Shown: positions 26,154-34,023, counted from the first letter of the stretch. The stretch is DNA of 64,000 nucleotides from CAYVMN01 sp043808585 (GCA_043808585.1 JAZDES010000221.1:1-64000); one strand, 5' to 3'. The notes: a model not told the origin generated them from the letters alone. A program made the numbers and translations.

Positions 26154-27965
26154 TTAAATCCCATAGAAGAAATAGAGTATGGAAAGCTCCACCGTTAAAA
26201 AGATCACGGTCATGATGGCGCCTGCTTTCGCATAGTCCACTGTGCGATATCCTCCGGGCCTCATAACCAGTGCATTGACTTGGTGAGTGGGCAAAACGAA
26301 GGTGTTGGAAGCCGACAGTCCCACAACCAGCGCGGCCATCCGGGGATCTCCTCCGGCCATAACCGTCATATTCATACAGAGTGGGACCAGCAGGACAGTT
26401 GCCCCCACATTGGAAATCACAAGTGTGAAAAAAGAGGTCATGATGCCTACCACAGAAAGAAGCACAATGGGTGTGGGATGGCCAAGCAATCCCAGGACCT
26501 TATGAGCAATGAAGGCCGCCGTCCCTGTTTTTTCAAAGGCAATTCCAAGGGGTATCAGTCCGGCCAATAGAAAGACGGTCATCCAATCCACAGCCCGGTA
26601 TGCTTCATCCACTGAGAGCACGCCTGTGAGGATCATCCCCAATGCCCCGGACATGAGCGCAACGGAAAGCTGAACCTTAAAGAAAATGATCTGAAACAGG
26701 GCTGCCCCAAGCCAGAATATAGCAAGCTTGGCCTTATGGGGGCGCATAATTTCACCCTCAAGGGGGGTGGCAAAGGTGAGGGCTCTTGGCTGGGGGCGAT
26801 TTTTCAAGATATGAAATCTCTCCCATGGCCCCTGCAGCAATAAGGTATCTCCCATTTGCATCCGGATACGTGTTAGGCCGCTATAGTATATCTTGTTGCC
26901 CTTGAATAAGGCCACAGGGTTGACCCCATAGAGTTCTTTGAAATTGATTTCGCTCATGGTTTTACCGATCAATTCCGACCTAGGAGATACGACCGTTTCC
27001 GCCATTCCAGCGTTGGTTCGAGACAGAGTTTCGGCAAACACCTCAAGGCTGTCTTTTAGGCGCCAGCCATATTCGTCAACAAGTCTCCGAATATTTTTCT
27101 CTCTTCCAACCACTGCAAGATCGTCATTTGCCTGGATTTTATCTGTACTACGGGGCACAAAGTTCTTCTCCTTTTTCTCTGAATGGCTGATGGCCACTAC
27201 AGTTACGAGAAACCTTGCCCTGATGCCCAGTTCCTCCAAGGTCTTGGGGCCGCTGAAATTCCCTGATACGTGCAATTCAAAAATGGTATCCAGCGCTCGA
27301 TATTCCTCAATCAAGGAAGCGGTGATCCCCTTGTCCGCTTCTCCTCCTCCACTCGGGAGGACAAATTTACCAAATATCGTAAAATATGCAATGGCGCTCA
27401 CGAGCAGACATAGCCCTATTGGCGTCTGCGTAAATAGGCCAAAAGGTTCTAATTTTTTCCCTCCCAGCACCATCAGGTCGTTCAACAGGATGGTGGGACT
27501 AGCTCCCACCAAAGTGATGGTCCCCCCTATGATAGCGCAGAAGCCCATCGGCATAAGAATCCTGGATACAGGTACCTCCATTCTCTTCGCGATACGTTGG
27601 GCCGCAGGCAGGAAAAGGGCGGCAGCTCCGATATTTTGCATCATACTTGAGATCAATCCAACGGTTCCGGAGACCAAGGTAATGACCCGTTTTTCACTCC
27701 TTCCTGCCAGTTTTATGATGGGGCCGGCCACCTGGTTCATCACGCCCGTCTTATCCAGCCCTGCTCCGATAATAATAACCGCAATGATGGAACAAACCGC
27801 ATTGCTGCTCAGGCCAACAAAGGCCTCCTTAGGGGAAATAAGGCCGGTAAGAGGGAGCAACACCATCATGATGATCCCCACGACATCCACCCTGACCCAC
27901 TCAAAGATAAAAAGAACAATCGCAAAGGCAAGTACCATCATCGTCAACAGCATTTCAGGCGTCAT
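26154..27965 (-). CDS. SLC13/DASS permease with RCK (TrkA_C) domains
   Basis: A 603-residue inner-membrane carrier. About ten hydrophobic segments carry the DASS repeats (SSNAVCSIIAVIIIGAGLDKTG, GLSASNTFVLPTHQVNALVMRPGGY), while residues about 205-400 form two soluble TrkA_C modules (SELIGKTMSEINFKELYGVNPVALFK, LLLQGPWERF) that gate by ligand. Relatives move sulfate, dicarboxylates or other anions with sodium. It follows a 34-residue membrane protein and precedes the kinase-like gene, so it may be the transporter whose state the HK/RR pair watches. Substrate unknown; sulfate is attractive in a sulfate reducer but not shown. Confidence 0.87.
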   Translation of the reverse strand: MTPEMLLTMMVLAFAIVLFIFEWVRVDVVGIIMMVLLPLTGLISPKEAFVGLSSNAVCSIIAVIIIGAGLDKTGVMNQVAGPIIKLAGRSEKRVITLVSGTVGLISSMMQNIGAAALFLPAAQRIAKRMEVPVSRILMPMGFCAIIGGTITLVGASPTILLNDLMVLGGKKLEPFGLFTQTPIGLCLLVSAIAYFTIFGKFVLPSGGGEADKGITASLIEEYRALDTIFELHVSGNFSGPKTLEELGIRARFLVTVVAISHSEKKEKNFVPRSTDKIQANDDLAVVGREKNIRRLVDEYGWRLKDSLEVFAETLSRTNAGMAETVVSPRSELIGKTMSEINFKELYGVNPVALFKGNKIYYSGLTRIRMQMGDTLLLQGPWERFHILKNRPQPRALTFATPLEGEIMRPHKAKLAIFWLGAALFQIIFFKVQLSVALMSGALGMILTGVLSVDEAYRAVDWMTVFLLAGLIPLGIAFEKTGTAAFIAHKVLGLLGHPTPIVLLSVVGIMTSFFTLVISNVGATVLLVPLCMNMTVMAGGDPRMAALVVGLSASNTFVLPTHQVNALVMRPGGYRTVDYAKAGAIMTVIFLTVELSILYFFYGI

Positions 27966-28028
27966 CTGGGATACTCCTTTCCCTTCTACAATCTAATCCA
28001 GGACGTCTCTTCTCTAAGGACCATCCGT

Positions 28029-28133
28029 CTATTCTGCCCGGTCCGTTTTTTTCCTATTTCCTTTTCTGAACCAGAAACACAAAAGAAATGTAAAGACGAT
28101 GAGTGCTAAAGAAAAATAGAAATGGGCGCCCAT
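28029..28133 (-). CDS. 34-residue single-span membrane protein
   Basis: A tiny gene with a strong GGGAGGAAAAA site directly before ATG 28133. The product is MGAHFYFSLALIVFTFLLCF followed by a basic tail, i.e. one membrane helix with positive-inside C-terminus. It lies 63 bases upstream of the SLC13 permease and is probably in its operon. Small single-span proteins in this position are often transporter accessory subunits; that is only analogy. Confidence 0.6.
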   Translation of the reverse strand: MGAHFYFSLALIVFTFLLCFWFRKGNRKKTDRAE

Positions 28134-28165
28134 TTTTTCCTCCCTAATATTGATAAAATAAAAGC

Positions 28166-28192
28166 CCCCTCGCAAAATCGTGAAGCAAGAGG
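28166..28192 (-). terminator. Terminator-like hairpin in leader of the 34-residue gene
   Basis: On the minus transcript CCTCTTGC pairs with GCGAGGGG (8 bp, two G-U), loop 12 bases, followed by GCTTTTATTTTAT. It could end the Usp operon upstream or act as an attenuator before the permease operon. Confidence 0.5.
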
Positions 28193-28300
28193 AGGCGGAT
28201 GTATCTTTACACAAATAAACAGAAAACCCCACATGTCTTATGAAGACCGTAGGAGATTCTGTCTATGAAGAAATACTTGAATCTAAAGCGTTATGAAAAC

Positions 28301-28319
28301 TGCCCCGAGTCAGCCAAAA
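28301..28319 (-). promoter_or_regulatory. Weak candidate sigma-54 promoter for permease operon
   Basis: TTGGC, then GC at the correct 10-base interval after GG (TTTTGGCTGACTCGGGGCA). The -24 half fits well but the -12 half (GGGCA) departs from TTGCA, so this is tentative. Confidence 0.3.
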
Positions 28320-28372
28320 CAAAGGAAAAGCCTTACACTATTTGCCTTAAGCGCCGATCCTTTTGCCTTATC

Positions 28373-28933
28373 CTATACCATTGAATAGACAAACATCTCA
28401 CGCCTTGGCCTTTCACCCTCCTCCGCCCTGTTGGCTATCTGTTCTTCCTCAGCCTCTGAAACCACAAACTCGATATCCTCATACTCTCGCTTTATCTCTT
28501 GAAGGGCCTCATCCGGTTCACTGAATTTGACGACATGGGAAAAAGAAATCCCCATTTTTTCGGCCTCTTCCTGAAATACCCTGACGTTTTTTTTTGAGAT
28601 ATCCCGAAATTCCTCACAGAGCTTGTTTCTTGAAAATGAAAACAATTTGAAGCTCTCGCAGGAGAGGGGGGCAGTGTTCAGGGCCAATATCTCGTAGGAC
28701 ATCCTTGCGGCCATCTCCAGGGCATAATCGATGATCTCTCTGGAGAATGTGCCTTCCCTTCCAACAACGAGCAGCTTTGCAGGCGTTTCTTCAATCCTTT
28801 CTTCTTTGGTAATCAGGCCCGTGGCATGTTCCTGCTGGCCCACCTCGGCAAATGTGACGGCTTCATGGTATTGGTCCATCTTGTCTGTAAGCCTGCGTGC
28901 CCTATTTGTTAATTTTCCAAACAGTCCGCTCAT
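28373..28933 (-). CDS. Universal-stress-like protein with FAEAG-type motif
   Basis: A 186-residue Usp-like protein: KLLVVGREGTFSREIIDYALEMAARMSYEILALN forms the first strand and helix of the Usp fold, but the ATP-binding G-x2-G-x9-G(S/T) end is missing, so it may not bind nucleotide. The N-terminal 40 residues form an added helix region containing HEAVTFAEVGQQEHATGL, a diverged copy of the peptide module found in five other proteins of this island. It starts four bases after the next Usp gene and is surely co-transcribed with it. Confidence 0.7.
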   Translation of the reverse strand: MSGLFGKLTNRARRLTDKMDQYHEAVTFAEVGQQEHATGLITKEERIEETPAKLLVVGREGTFSREIIDYALEMAARMSYEILALNTAPLSCESFKLFSFSRNKLCEEFRDISKKNVRVFQEEAEKMGISFSHVVKFSEPDEALQEIKREYEDIEFVVSEAEEEQIANRAEEGERPRREMFVYSMV

Positions 28934-28937
28934 CTTC

Positions 28938-29495
28938 TTAGATCCTCCTCTCAGAATGTCTGCAATGATTTAGCGCTGGATACTCCTTCATCATCACAAT
29001 AGGAGTAGATAGGTTTTTCCTTATCTTTCTGGGCAGAATCTTTTTCTTTCTTCCCGTTGGAGCCTCCTTGCCTTCTTCCTCGGAAGCATCATAGATGGTA
29101 AGAACGATATCCCGATGATCATTCACATAACTCAAAATCTCTTGATCTGGACTTCCTGATCTCATCGTTAGGTGCCAGGGAATGCCTGCCCTTTTCGATT
29201 CAGGGAGCAATTGGTTGATATTCCTTAAGGCTTCGGCCTTCATCTCTTTCATCTCTTTAGCCATCTCATGCTCACCGGCCTCTGCAAAGGTAGCCGCAAT
29301 CATGGCTCCTTCAATATACCTTTTGGCATGATGAGACCCTTGACGGACTTTTTTTGCGTACCGGCTATAGGTTCTCAGCCTGATGATCTGCAGGATATCA
29401 AGTTCTGTCTTAATGCGTTTGCAGAGTTCCACCGCATAGCTGAATACCCTTCTATCCGGTGTCATCCCGTCGATGGCCAGCAAGACCTTCTTCAT
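28938..29495 (-). CDS. Universal stress protein family member carrying FAEAGE module
   Basis: A 185-residue Usp. MKKVLLAIDGMTPDRRVFSYAVELCKRI is the classical N-terminal strand and helix; the end reads ILPRKIRKNLSTPIVMMKE, like the last strand of UspA. Inserted in the middle (residues 65-80) is MIAATFAEAGEHEMAKEM, the shared module. The gene lies between the 61-residue module protein and the second Usp gene, under the sigma-54 promoter at 29.77 kb. Confidence 0.75.
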   Translation of the reverse strand: MKKVLLAIDGMTPDRRVFSYAVELCKRIKTELDILQIIRLRTYSRYAKKVRQGSHHAKRYIEGAMIAATFAEAGEHEMAKEMKEMKAEALRNINQLLPESKRAGIPWHLTMRSGSPDQEILSYVNDHRDIVLTIYDASEEEGKEAPTGRKKKILPRKIRKNLSTPIVMMKEYPALNHCRHSERRI

Positions 29496-29532
29496 CGCTC
29501 TTTTCCCCCTATTGTGGAACGGTCCACCACTT

Positions 29533-29718
29533 TTAGGCCCTTAGTACCGGACGCTGTTCTTCCCGTTTTATGACCCTATATTTGACCCGCTTTCGATTCT
29601 TCTTCCTTGGTGACTGGTTCATCATCTCCAGGGCGGTCTCCCGTTCTCCGGCCTGGGCAAACGTGGCCGCCATCATCCATTGATCAAACGTATTAATCCT
29701 GGCTTTGATATTGAACAT
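29533..29718 (-). CDS. 61-residue protein consisting mainly of the FAEAGE module
   Basis: First gene behind a near-perfect sigma-54 promoter, with AAGGAGG nine bases before ATG 29718. The 61-residue product contains WMMAATFAQAGERETALEMM (residues about 14-33) followed by a highly basic tail (KKNRKRVKYRVIKREE). The frame is open to 29754 but the ribosome site supports the shorter form. Function unknown; the basic tail suggests a nucleic-acid or acidic-protein partner. Confidence 0.6.
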   Translation of the reverse strand: MFNIKARINTFDQWMMAATFAQAGERETALEMMNQSPRKKNRKRVKYRVIKREEQRPVLRA

Positions 29719-29759
29719 CTTAGATCGCCTCCTTTTTTGGACCTTTGTTACCATGGTTC

Positions 29760-29775
29760 AGCAATTTCTGTGCCA
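29760..29775 (-). promoter_or_regulatory. Sigma-54 promoter, Usp/FAEAGE operon
   Basis: TGGCACAGAAATTGCT on the minus strand matches the -24/-12 consensus (TGGCAC, five bases, TTGC) with the invariant GG and GC ten bases apart. It lies 42 bases upstream of the 61-residue gene. Confidence 0.8.
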
Positions 29776-29806
29776 CCATCTTAAAATAGTAGTGTATCCA
29801 GTTGAT

Positions 29807-29833
29807 ATCATTTATATATTGGCTATAAATGAT
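29807..29833. promoter_or_regulatory. 10-bp-arm palindrome in divergent region
   Basis: ATCATTTATA and TATAAATGAT are exact complements around a seven-base spacer, about 35 bases upstream of the sigma-54 promoter and 240 bases before the lon-like gene. This is the expected place for an activator (enhancer) site of a sigma-54 regulator. The rest of the 356-bp gap 29719-30074 shows nothing further that I can support. Confidence 0.45.
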
Positions 29834-30074
29834 GAAAATGAAAAATAGTGGCTGGTGTTACAATTTGCAACAAACGAAAGGGGATATTCCAATTATCTAA
29901 CAATATTAATGCATTAATAACCATTACAAAAACAAATGAGATGTTTCGAAATGCAACGGAGGCAGACGTTTCGAGCTTCTGAGGGGTGAAGGGGATCCTG
30001 ACTGCGCAACCCTTTGAGTTGCGATTCATCTTGAAAAGATTTATAGTCCTACCCATTTCAGAAGGAGTCACCAC

Positions 30075-32075
30075 ATGCGGATATTTAAGAAAAAAGGGGG
30101 GGAGCTTGAGGTAGTCACAGAGATAGGAGAGTTGAAGGATACGGTAAAGGACGCACATATGCCCGAGGATGTGGAAAAGGTGGCCCTAAACGAAATCGAG
30201 AGAATCGCTAAGATGGGTCCTTCTACTGCCGAATACACCATCGGGATGAACTACATCCACTACTTGGTGACCCTCCCGTGGAACAAAACGACCAAAGATC
30301 ACTTAGATATTAAGACCGCCGAATCCATTCTTGATGACGCGCATTATGGCCTGTCAGAGATCAAAGATCGGATCGTAGAATATTTGGCCGTCAGGGTATT
30401 AAAGGCCTCCCATAAGCACAGGATGCTGGTGGTGGATGATGAAAAGTTGACGAGAATGAACCTGGAACATGTCCTTACAAAGGAAGGATACCTTGTTCTT
30501 ACTGCCGCCGACGGGGTCGAGGCCCTTGAGCTTCTGGAAGAAAACAGCTTTGATGTCATCTTGACTGATCTAAAGATGGAGAAGGTAGACGGAATGGGGG
30601 TCCTGGAGAAGGCCAAAAGTCTGAACCCCAATACGGAAGTGATTATGATTACGGGTTATGCCACAGTGCCTACAGCCGTTGAGGCCATGAAAAAGGGATC
30701 CTACCAGTTCCTTGCCAAGCCCCTCAAACTGGATGAAATCAGATCCAGCGTCCGAATGGCCCTATCTAAGAAAACGGCCCAATTAACCTCAAGAGGGCCG
30801 ATTCTATGTTTTGTAGGTCCACCGGGTACCGGAAAGACGTCACTAGGAATGTCTATTGCACGTAGCCTTCACAGAAAATTTATCCGTATCTCTCTGGGCG
30901 GGATGAAAGACGAGGCCGAAATAAGGGGGCATCGCAGAAGCTATGTGGGCGCCTTGCCCGGCAGAATAATCCAGGAAATTCGCCGTGCCGAATCAAAAAA
31001 CCCGGTCTTTATGCTGGATGAACTGGATAAGATCGGGCAGGATTTTAAGGGTGATCCAGCATCTGCCCTCCTGGAAGTCCTTGACCCAGAGCAGAATGCC
31101 CATTTCATGGACCACTATCTGGACGTGCCTTTTGATCTATCAAAGGTCATGTTTCTTGCCACGGCAAATACCGTTGATCCCATACCTGGCCCACTCCTGG
31201 ACAGATTGGAGGTCTTGAGGCTTTCTGGGTATACCGAGCAGGAAAAGGAGCAGATCGCCTTCAGGTATCTTATCCCCAGAGAGATGGAGGAGGCTGGCCT
31301 TTCAGAGCACCCAGTTCAATTCACCCCTGATGCCGTCCACAAGATCATCAGGGAATACACCCGGGAAGCAGGTCTAAGGAACCTCCAGAGGCAAATCGCC
31401 GCCATATGCCGTAAAATGGCCAGGGACATTCTGTGCCAAGACGGAAAAGAAAGGACAGACCTGATCACCCCGGAGCTTGTGGAAACCTTGCTCGGGCCCC
31501 GAAAATTCTATTTTGAGGTTGCAGAAGCCAAGGAAAGAATAGGGGTCGCAACCGGGCTGGCATGGACGGAGACAGGGGGAGAGATCATATTTATCGAGGC
31601 CACAAAGATGAAAGGAAAAAACCGCCTCATCCTGACAGGTTCTCTTGGTGATGTGATGAAAGAGTCTGCTCGGGCGGCATTGAGTTATATCCGAAGCAAT
31701 ACGGATCTATTTAATATTCCCGAAGACTTCTTCGATAACCATGACATACATATTCACGTCCCTGCCGGGGCCATACCCAAAGACGGTCCGTCGGCAGGCC
31801 TGACCATTGCTATCGCCCTGCTTTCACTGTTAACCAACCGTCCCAGCAGGAGAGATACGGCTTTGACAGGGGAATTGACGTTGACCGGAAGGATACTTCC
31901 GGTCGGCGGAGTGAAAGAAAAAGTCCTGGCTGCCCATCGCGCTGGGGTAAAATCAGTGGTCTTTCCGGCCAAAAACGAGGCGGATCTCAAAGATATTCCT
32001 GATGATATAAAAAAGGATCTGGAAATCATTACGACAGATGAATTAGGAAAAACTGTTGATTTGGTTCTCAAGTAA
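30075..32075 (+). CDS. Lon-type protease with inserted response-regulator receiver domain
   Basis: A 666-residue ATP-dependent Lon protease of unusual build. The substrate-binding LON domain is missing; residues 1-110 keep only the helical linker (MNYIHYLVTLPWN, HYGLSEIKDRIVEYLAVRVL). A complete receiver (116-232) follows, with D121/D122, phospho-acceptor D165 (LTDLKME), T193 and K215. Then comes the AAA+ domain: Walker A GPPGTGKT (248-255), FMLDELDKIG Walker B, and the protease domain with Ser573 (KDGPSAG) and Lys614 (GGVKEK). In ordinary Lon the linker runs straight into the Walker A strand, so the receiver was inserted at that joint. The receiver resembles that of the regulator at 22.3 kb. 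Phosphorylation could control proteolysis; that is inference. Confidence 0.88.
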   Translation: MRIFKKKGGELEVVTEIGELKDTVKDAHMPEDVEKVALNEIERIAKMGPSTAEYTIGMNYIHYLVTLPWNKTTKDHLDIKTAESILDDAHYGLSEIKDRIVEYLAVRVLKASHKHRMLVVDDEKLTRMNLEHVLTKEGYLVLTAADGVEALELLEENSFDVILTDLKMEKVDGMGVLEKAKSLNPNTEVIMITGYATVPTAVEAMKKGSYQFLAKPLKLDEIRSSVRMALSKKTAQLTSRGPILCFVGPPGTGKTSLGMSIARSLHRKFIRISLGGMKDEAEIRGHRRSYVGALPGRIIQEIRRAESKNPVFMLDELDKIGQDFKGDPASALLEVLDPEQNAHFMDHYLDVPFDLSKVMFLATANTVDPIPGPLLDRLEVLRLSGYTEQEKEQIAFRYLIPREMEEAGLSEHPVQFTPDAVHKIIREYTREAGLRNLQRQIAAICRKMARDILCQDGKERTDLITPELVETLLGPRKFYFEVAEAKERIGVATGLAWTETGGEIIFIEATKMKGKNRLILTGSLGDVMKESARAALSYIRSNTDLFNIPEDFFDNHDIHIHVPAGAIPKDGPSAGLTIAIALLSLLTNRPSRRDTALTGELTLTGRILPVGGVKEKVLAAHRAGVKSVVFPAKNEADLKDIPDDIKKDLEIITTDELGKTVDLVLK

Positions 32076-32222
32076 TCGCTCTGCCTGCATATCTCGCTGA
32101 TATTGTCCGGGGCAATACTTTTAGATTCTTACACGTTCATTCTGAGAGTTCATCCCTCACGATCAATAATTGGTTGATTATTCAGGATGTTGTAGAGAGC
32201 TCCTGCTTTCAGTGTTCAGGTT

Positions 32223-32273
32223 TCAGGAAGACGCCCCTGACACCTGAAACCCGAAATCTGTCACCTCATTGAG
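32223..32273. other. Hairpin between convergent genes
   Basis: GGTTTCAG (from about 32219) and CTGAAACC (about 32243) can form an 8-bp stem in the gap between the Lon gene and the receiver gene at 32332. No U tract follows, so terminator function is doubtful. The rest of the gap is featureless. Confidence 0.3.
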
Positions 32274-32331
32274 GGAGCAGAGCTCAAATTTCAAATATCT
32301 TTGGTTAGATATTTGCAAACACTTGGGTCGG

Positions 32332-32787
32332 TTACTTATCCTTGTCTCGCTCCAGGATTTCCTTAGCCGTCTTATAGTCGCCAGCTTCAGCAAAGGCCGC
32401 TGCTGCCATGGGGCCTTCGATCTTGCTCCTGTAAGCCTTTCTAATGGTCTGAACAAGCCTCTCAATCTCCACCGGTTTCTGGAGGTATTCAAAGGCACCC
32501 AAGCGGCGAGCCTCTTTTTCGTCTTTCTCCGTACCATGGCCCGTTAGAATGATGACCTGAACCTTGGGATAGGCCTTCTTGATCCGCCGAAGAACCTCCA
32601 TGCCATCAATACCAGGCATCTTCAGGTCCAGCACCATCACATCGGGGACCTGATTATCAACGATCTTGAGGGCCTGTTCTCCGTTGAGCGCAATATCCGG
32701 CCCAAGATCCCGCATCTGAATCCGTTCGGCAAGCGTCTTTACAAATTCCTCTTCATCGTCCACCAGAAGGATCTTGATCTGTTCCAT
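32332..32787 (-). CDS. Single-receiver response regulator with C-terminal FAEAGE module
   Basis: A 151-residue protein: an intact receiver (ILLVDDEEEF, VMVLDLKMPGIDGM, ILTGHGT, QKPVE) without output domain, then a C-terminal extension with PMAAAAFAEAGDYKTAKEIL (residues 126-145). The start has AAGGAG six bases upstream. It is the last gene of a minus-strand group driven by the sigma-54 promoter at 33.77 kb, unless an internal promoter is present in the 177-bp gap upstream. The shared tail suggests the module is the contact point to a common partner. Confidence 0.8.
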   Translation of the reverse strand: MEQIKILLVDDEEEFVKTLAERIQMRDLGPDIALNGEQALKIVDNQVPDVMVLDLKMPGIDGMEVLRRIKKAYPKVQVIILTGHGTEKDEKEARRLGAFEYLQKPVEIERLVQTIRKAYRSKIEGPMAAAAFAEAGDYKTAKEILERDKDK

Positions 32788-32964
32788 TTCCTGCTCCTTA
32801 AAGAGAATTGATCTGTGAAGGGGACTCTCCCTATTATTCTAATGTATAAGCAATTACGTCGTGATGCAACATTTTTCCAATGTCCGTGAATTGAAGCCCC
32901 CTACCGTGAGACTTCACCGAACTCAGTCGAACCATCTCTTGAAGCATTCGGTCACGGGTATGAA

Positions 32965-33510
32965 TCAACTGGCCTTTGTCCTTGAGGTTGTTGCTCCGGT
33001 TGGGAGGCCTTTTTCTTTGGGGAGGAATTCCCTGGCTATGTCCGGCTCACCTGCCTCTGCAAAGGTAGCGGCAACCATAACGTCTTGATAACGTCGGAGC
33101 AATGACTTCTTTGTCTTTTCATTTTTCTTTTTTAGCCGGTATGCTTCCTGAATTCGCTCAGCCAGTGAATCCATGTTAAGGGGCAAAAAGACATCGTCAA
33201 AGGCGCCTAGCTTCATGCCTTCTATGGATAGTGAGAGGTACTCTGATGTATTTATGATGATAACTTCGGTGAGGGGGCGAATCTTCTTGATCCTTTCGAG
33301 GAGCAAAAGACCTTGCCGCTTCAGTCCATTTAGGCCCAGCAATACGACATCGATCTTTTTTCTCTCAAGTATCTTTCTGGCATCAGCTTGTTGCTCTGCT
33401 TCAAAGACCCGATACCTTTGGAGGCGGAGACGCCGAGACAGATTCAGACGAAATAGGCCATCCGCTTCTACGATCAAGAGATTGATTCCCATAAACACAA
33501 AGGGGGACAT
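32965..33510 (-). CDS. Degenerate (pseudo-)receiver protein with FAEAGE module
   Basis: A 181-residue receiver-fold protein that has lost its chemistry: the acidic pair is VEAD, the phospho-acceptor Asp is replaced (VVLLGLNGL instead of VVLLDLNMP), and the conserved Lys is Leu (FLPLN). The hydrophobic core strands are kept, so the fold should form. The C-terminal tail contains MVAATFAEAGEPDIAREFL (residues about 144-162). ATG 33510 is used; ATG 33492 is an equally possible start. It starts eight bases after the 63-residue module protein. Confidence 0.7.
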   Translation of the reverse strand: MSPFVFMGINLLIVEADGLFRLNLSRRLRLQRYRVFEAEQQADARKILERKKIDVVLLGLNGLKRQGLLLLERIKKIRPLTEVIIINTSEYLSLSIEGMKLGAFDDVFLPLNMDSLAERIQEAYRLKKKNEKTKKSLLRRYQDVMVAATFAEAGEPDIAREFLPKEKGLPTGATTSRTKAS

Positions 33511-33518
33511 TCCGAGAG

Positions 33519-33710
33519 TTAAACCCGTGCCAACCCATACGATACGCGAACGTTCGATAACCCCACCGTCTCCAAAAAGGTCTCTAAAGATTGATGCCTT
33601 TTTGGGGCTAGTCTCTTCCCCAAGAATTCCTTGGCCATTTCAGGACATCCAGCTTCTGCAAAAGCGACCGCTGCAAAGTCTCTTTCTATCCGTTTTAGCC
33701 ATTTCTTCAT
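33519..33710 (-). CDS. 63-residue FAEAGE-module protein
   Basis: First gene after the second sigma-54 promoter, with AAGGAGG before ATG 33710. The product starts with a short basic helix (MKKWLKRIERD) and then FAAVAFAEAGCPEMAKEFL, the shared module (residues 12-30), and a tail without recognisable domains. It resembles the 61-residue protein at 29.5 kb in size and position. Function unknown. Confidence 0.6.
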   Translation of the reverse strand: MKKWLKRIERDFAAVAFAEAGCPEMAKEFLGKRLAPKRHQSLETFLETVGLSNVRVSYGLARV

Positions 33711-33762
33711 GACGTTGTCCTCCTTGCTTTGTTGGGTATAATGATTCTCTTTTCTTTCTTAA

Positions 33763-33780
33763 AGCAAAAGGTGCGCCAAA
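33763..33780 (-). promoter_or_regulatory. Sigma-54 promoter, FAEAGE/receiver operon
   Basis: TTTGGCGCACCTTTTGCT on the minus strand has TGGCGC, five bases and TTGC, with GG and GC ten bases apart, 53 bases upstream of ATG 33710. The remainder of the 313-bp gap 33711-34023 is AT-rich with no gene. Confidence 0.78.
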
Positions 33781-34023
33781 CTAATTTTTCAATTATTTCA
33801 AATTGTTGTTCGATTGAATGGAATAACAAAGGAAGAAATGACACATAATGAAACATTATCCATAAACCAAAATGAAACATTGTGGTACATTTGCTGATAC
33901 TTCAGGCCGCTTGTGTCTCTCGTTGGTGCCGCGGATTTATGTCTGTTATCCTCGACATATTTTTTGGGTAGGCGCACTCTATTCGATCGTGAAGCAACCT
34001 TATTAGGAGGCTGGAGGGGCCGG

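Noticed and set aside
26938..27996. Open frame of 352 codons antisense to the SLC13 permease
   Set aside because: Low-complexity shadow with no domain and no ribosome site; the permease reading is conserved.
29849..29868. Sigma-54-like box upstream of the REC-Lon gene (TGGTGTTACAATTTGCA)
   Set aside because: GG and GC are 11 rather than 10 bases apart, which normally abolishes sigma-54 recognition.
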